A stretch of 8,452 bases of DNA from Planctomycetota bacterium (GTDB taxonomy: Bacteria > Planctomycetota > Phycisphaerae > Sedimentisphaerales > Anaerobacaceae). The first letter of the stretch is position 1; each line of letters begins with the position of its first letter. Location: contig JADFHU010000205.1 of NCBI GenBank assembly GCA_022567055.1, forward strand, positions 1 to 8,452. The letters run 5' to 3'. Below the pieces are notes generated by a model. It searched no databases, had not been told where the DNA came from, and saw only the letters and a list, made by a program, of their open reading frames with translations. The position numbers and the translations under genes are program-made. Of the stretch, positions 7,091-8,452 are shown in pieces.

Positions 7091-8452
7091 TTAAAGCTCG
7101 ACCAGGCGTCGGTCGGCGTCACCGAATTGCGGTAAGTTCACTCCCATTCGATCCATGAGCGAGAGATAGAGGCTGCAGGCGCGGCGGTTGTCGTCGCCTT
7201 TATCCATGTAGTCTAGGATGCGTCCCGTTTTCAGGGTTCCTCCGCCTCGTCCGGCGAGCAACATGGGCATGTGATCGGCCTGATGGCGGTCGCCGTCGAA
7301 GAGGTTTGAGCAGAAGAGCAGCATGGAATTGTCCAAGAGCGAGCCTGCCCCTTCGTCGATTTGCTTCATACGGTCGATGAGGTAGGCGAACTGCTGCGTG
7401 TGGAACTGATTCGTCTTCAGGTACATCGCTTCGAGTTCGGGGTCGCGGCCGTTGTGCGTCAGATCGAGATGGAGGCTGCCTCGGACCCCTTCCAGAAAAC
7501 CGAAATTCATCTGCGAGAGATCGTTGTTCAACATGCAGGTGACAACACGCGTCTTGTCCATCTGGAAGGCGAGGACGATGAGGTCCAGCATCAACTTCAT
7601 ATGTTCCGGGATATTCTGAGGCAGTTTATCCGCGGGGCGGGCCATGTTGGGGCGGGTCAGCGAGGGGCGCCAACCCTCCAGTCGCTCTTCGCGCGATGCA
7701 TGCTCGATCCGTTTCTCGACGTCGCGAATCGATTCCAGATAATCGTCGAGTTTCCGCTGGTCGCCCGTGGCGATCTTGCCGCGCAAATCCTTGGCATCCC
7801 TCAAAACCTCGTCCAGGATGCTGCGGTCGAGCCGGCGTCCGGTGCCGTCGCCTACCAGCAGGTCGAAGACCCGCGCCGGATAGATCTCCTTCATCGCGGG
7901 CTTGGTCTCGGAGGCCCAGGAGATGCAGGAACCGTAAAGCATGGACAGTCCATCCTCGAGACGAAGCTCCGTCGGCTCGATCCCCAGGATGAGACTGGGA
8001 ACGGGCGTCTGGTCGCCGATCTGCTGAGCCAGCACTTGATCCATGGTCCTGCCGACCCGGATATCGCTTTGCCGCGTGCTGACCCAGGCGCCCGAGAGAA
8101 GATTGGGAATGCGCCCAAGGTGCACGCTTTGATGGAGCGCGGCCTGCTCGTTATACAGGCCCCGCAGAAAGATGATGTCATCGAGGTAGGGCTGCACGGG
8201 CTGCAGTCCGGGACCGACTTCCGTTTTCTCTCCCCTCTTCTTGGCCCACCAATGAATGGGCTCGACGCCATTGGAAAAATAGAGGCAGGCGAATCGCACC
8301 GGCGGTTTTTCCGATCCACCGTTTGACAAGGGTCTTGCGACATCGGCACCCCGCAGCGGCACCGATTCGAGCCAAGGCAGGGTCAGGGAAACGCCAGCGG
8401 CGCCTCGCAGAAAGGCGCGACGGGAAAGGGGAGACCTCGAAGGATGCGATGA
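7091..8452 (-). CDS. Tat-exported DUF1552 family protein, N-terminal codons off the right edge
   Basis: The frame is open from base 8452 to the TAA at 7091: 453 visible residues, start codon outside the window. The first visible residues hold a twin-arginine signal, SRRAFLRGAAGVSLTLPWLE (residues 10-29), so the internal GTG at 8362 is not the true start. The body matches DUF1552: VRFACLYFSNGVEPIHWW (residues 52-69), YLDDIIFLRGL, HLGRIPNLLSGAW, PSLILGIEPTE, ISWASETKPA, a helical stretch with DDYLESIRDVEKRIE, MKLMLDLIVLAFQMDKTRV, and LFDGDRHQADHMPMLLAGR (384-402). DUF1552 proteins are common in planctomycetes, often encoded next to cytochrome-like DUF1592/DUF1588/DUF1587 proteins; that gene would lie upstream, outside the window. 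The family is usually grouped with DUF1501 and distantly with the alkaline phosphatase-like fold, but no enzyme activity is established. It is read toward the propeller genes with a 156-base gap and may be its own unit. Confidence 0.93.
   Translation of the reverse strand, partial: SSHPSRSPLSRRAFLRGAAGVSLTLPWLESVPLRGADVARPLSNGGSEKPPVRFACLYFSNGVEPIHWWAKKRGEKTEVGPGLQPVQPYLDDIIFLRGLYNEQAALHQSVHLGRIPNLLSGAWVSTRQSDIRVGRTMDQVLAQQIGDQTPVPSLILGIEPTELRLEDGLSMLYGSCISWASETKPAMKEIYPARVFDLLVGDGTGRRLDRSILDEVLRDAKDLRGKIATGDQRKLDDYLESIRDVEKRIEHASREERLEGWRPSLTRPNMARPADKLPQNIPEHMKLMLDLIVLAFQMDKTRVVTCMLNNDLSQMNFGFLEGVRGSLHLDLTHNGRDPELEAMYLKTNQFHTQQFAYLIDRMKQIDEGAGSLLDNSMLLFCSNLFDGDRHQADHMPMLLAGRGGGTLKTGRILDYMDKGDDNRRACSLYLSLMDRMGVNLPQFGDADRRLVEL

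Noticed and set aside
7361..8326. 321-codon plus-strand open frame
   Set aside because: It is the in-register antisense shadow of the DUF1552 coding sequence and shows no domain features.

Overview
The window carries five genes, all on the minus strand, so transcription runs from high to low coordinates. It looks like accessory chromosome sequence of a planctomycete (phylum Planctomycetota; Verrucomicrobiota or a related PVC group is the main alternative). The reasons are a Tat-exported DUF1552 protein and several exported PQQ-type beta-propeller proteins carrying methyltransferase-like domains, a protein style found mostly in that group. No RNA gene, transposase, integrase, CRISPR array or clear Rho-independent terminator was seen.

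Layout in transcription order: (1) 8452-7091, a DUF1552 protein whose first few codons lie beyond the right edge but whose Tat signal is visible. (2) A 156-base spacer with a weak promoter-like hexamer and a good ribosome binding site. (3) 6934-4637, a 765-residue exported protein: purple-acid-phosphatase/fibronectin-like N-terminal domain, methyltransferase-like Rossmann domain, then a PQQ-type propeller ending in a Cys-x-Cys motif. (4) 4620-3190, a 476-residue exported PQQ-type propeller with a lysine-rich coiled coil inserted before the last blade; it starts 16 bases after gene 3. (5) 3185-2790, a 131-residue orphan beta-sandwich domain like the C-terminal sugar-binding domain of GH2/GH106-type glycosidases, probably a remnant. 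(6) 2681-1, a very large exported protein (at least 893 residues, C-terminus off the left edge): degenerate methyltransferase-like domain, first PQQ-type propeller with the same Cys-x-Cys motif, and a second propeller.

The main structural observation is that the two-gene set 6934-4637 plus 4620-3190 and the single gene 2681-1 look like split and fused versions of the same plan (methyltransferase-like domain, propeller 1 ending in CxC, propeller 2). Propeller 2 of the fused protein aligns recognisably with the whole separate 476-residue protein. The genes are tightly packed and probably form one or two operons making cell-envelope or periplasmic proteins. Their substrates are unknown. None can be assigned a PQQ-dependent dehydrogenase activity from the sequence, and the methyltransferase-like domains may be structural or binding domains.
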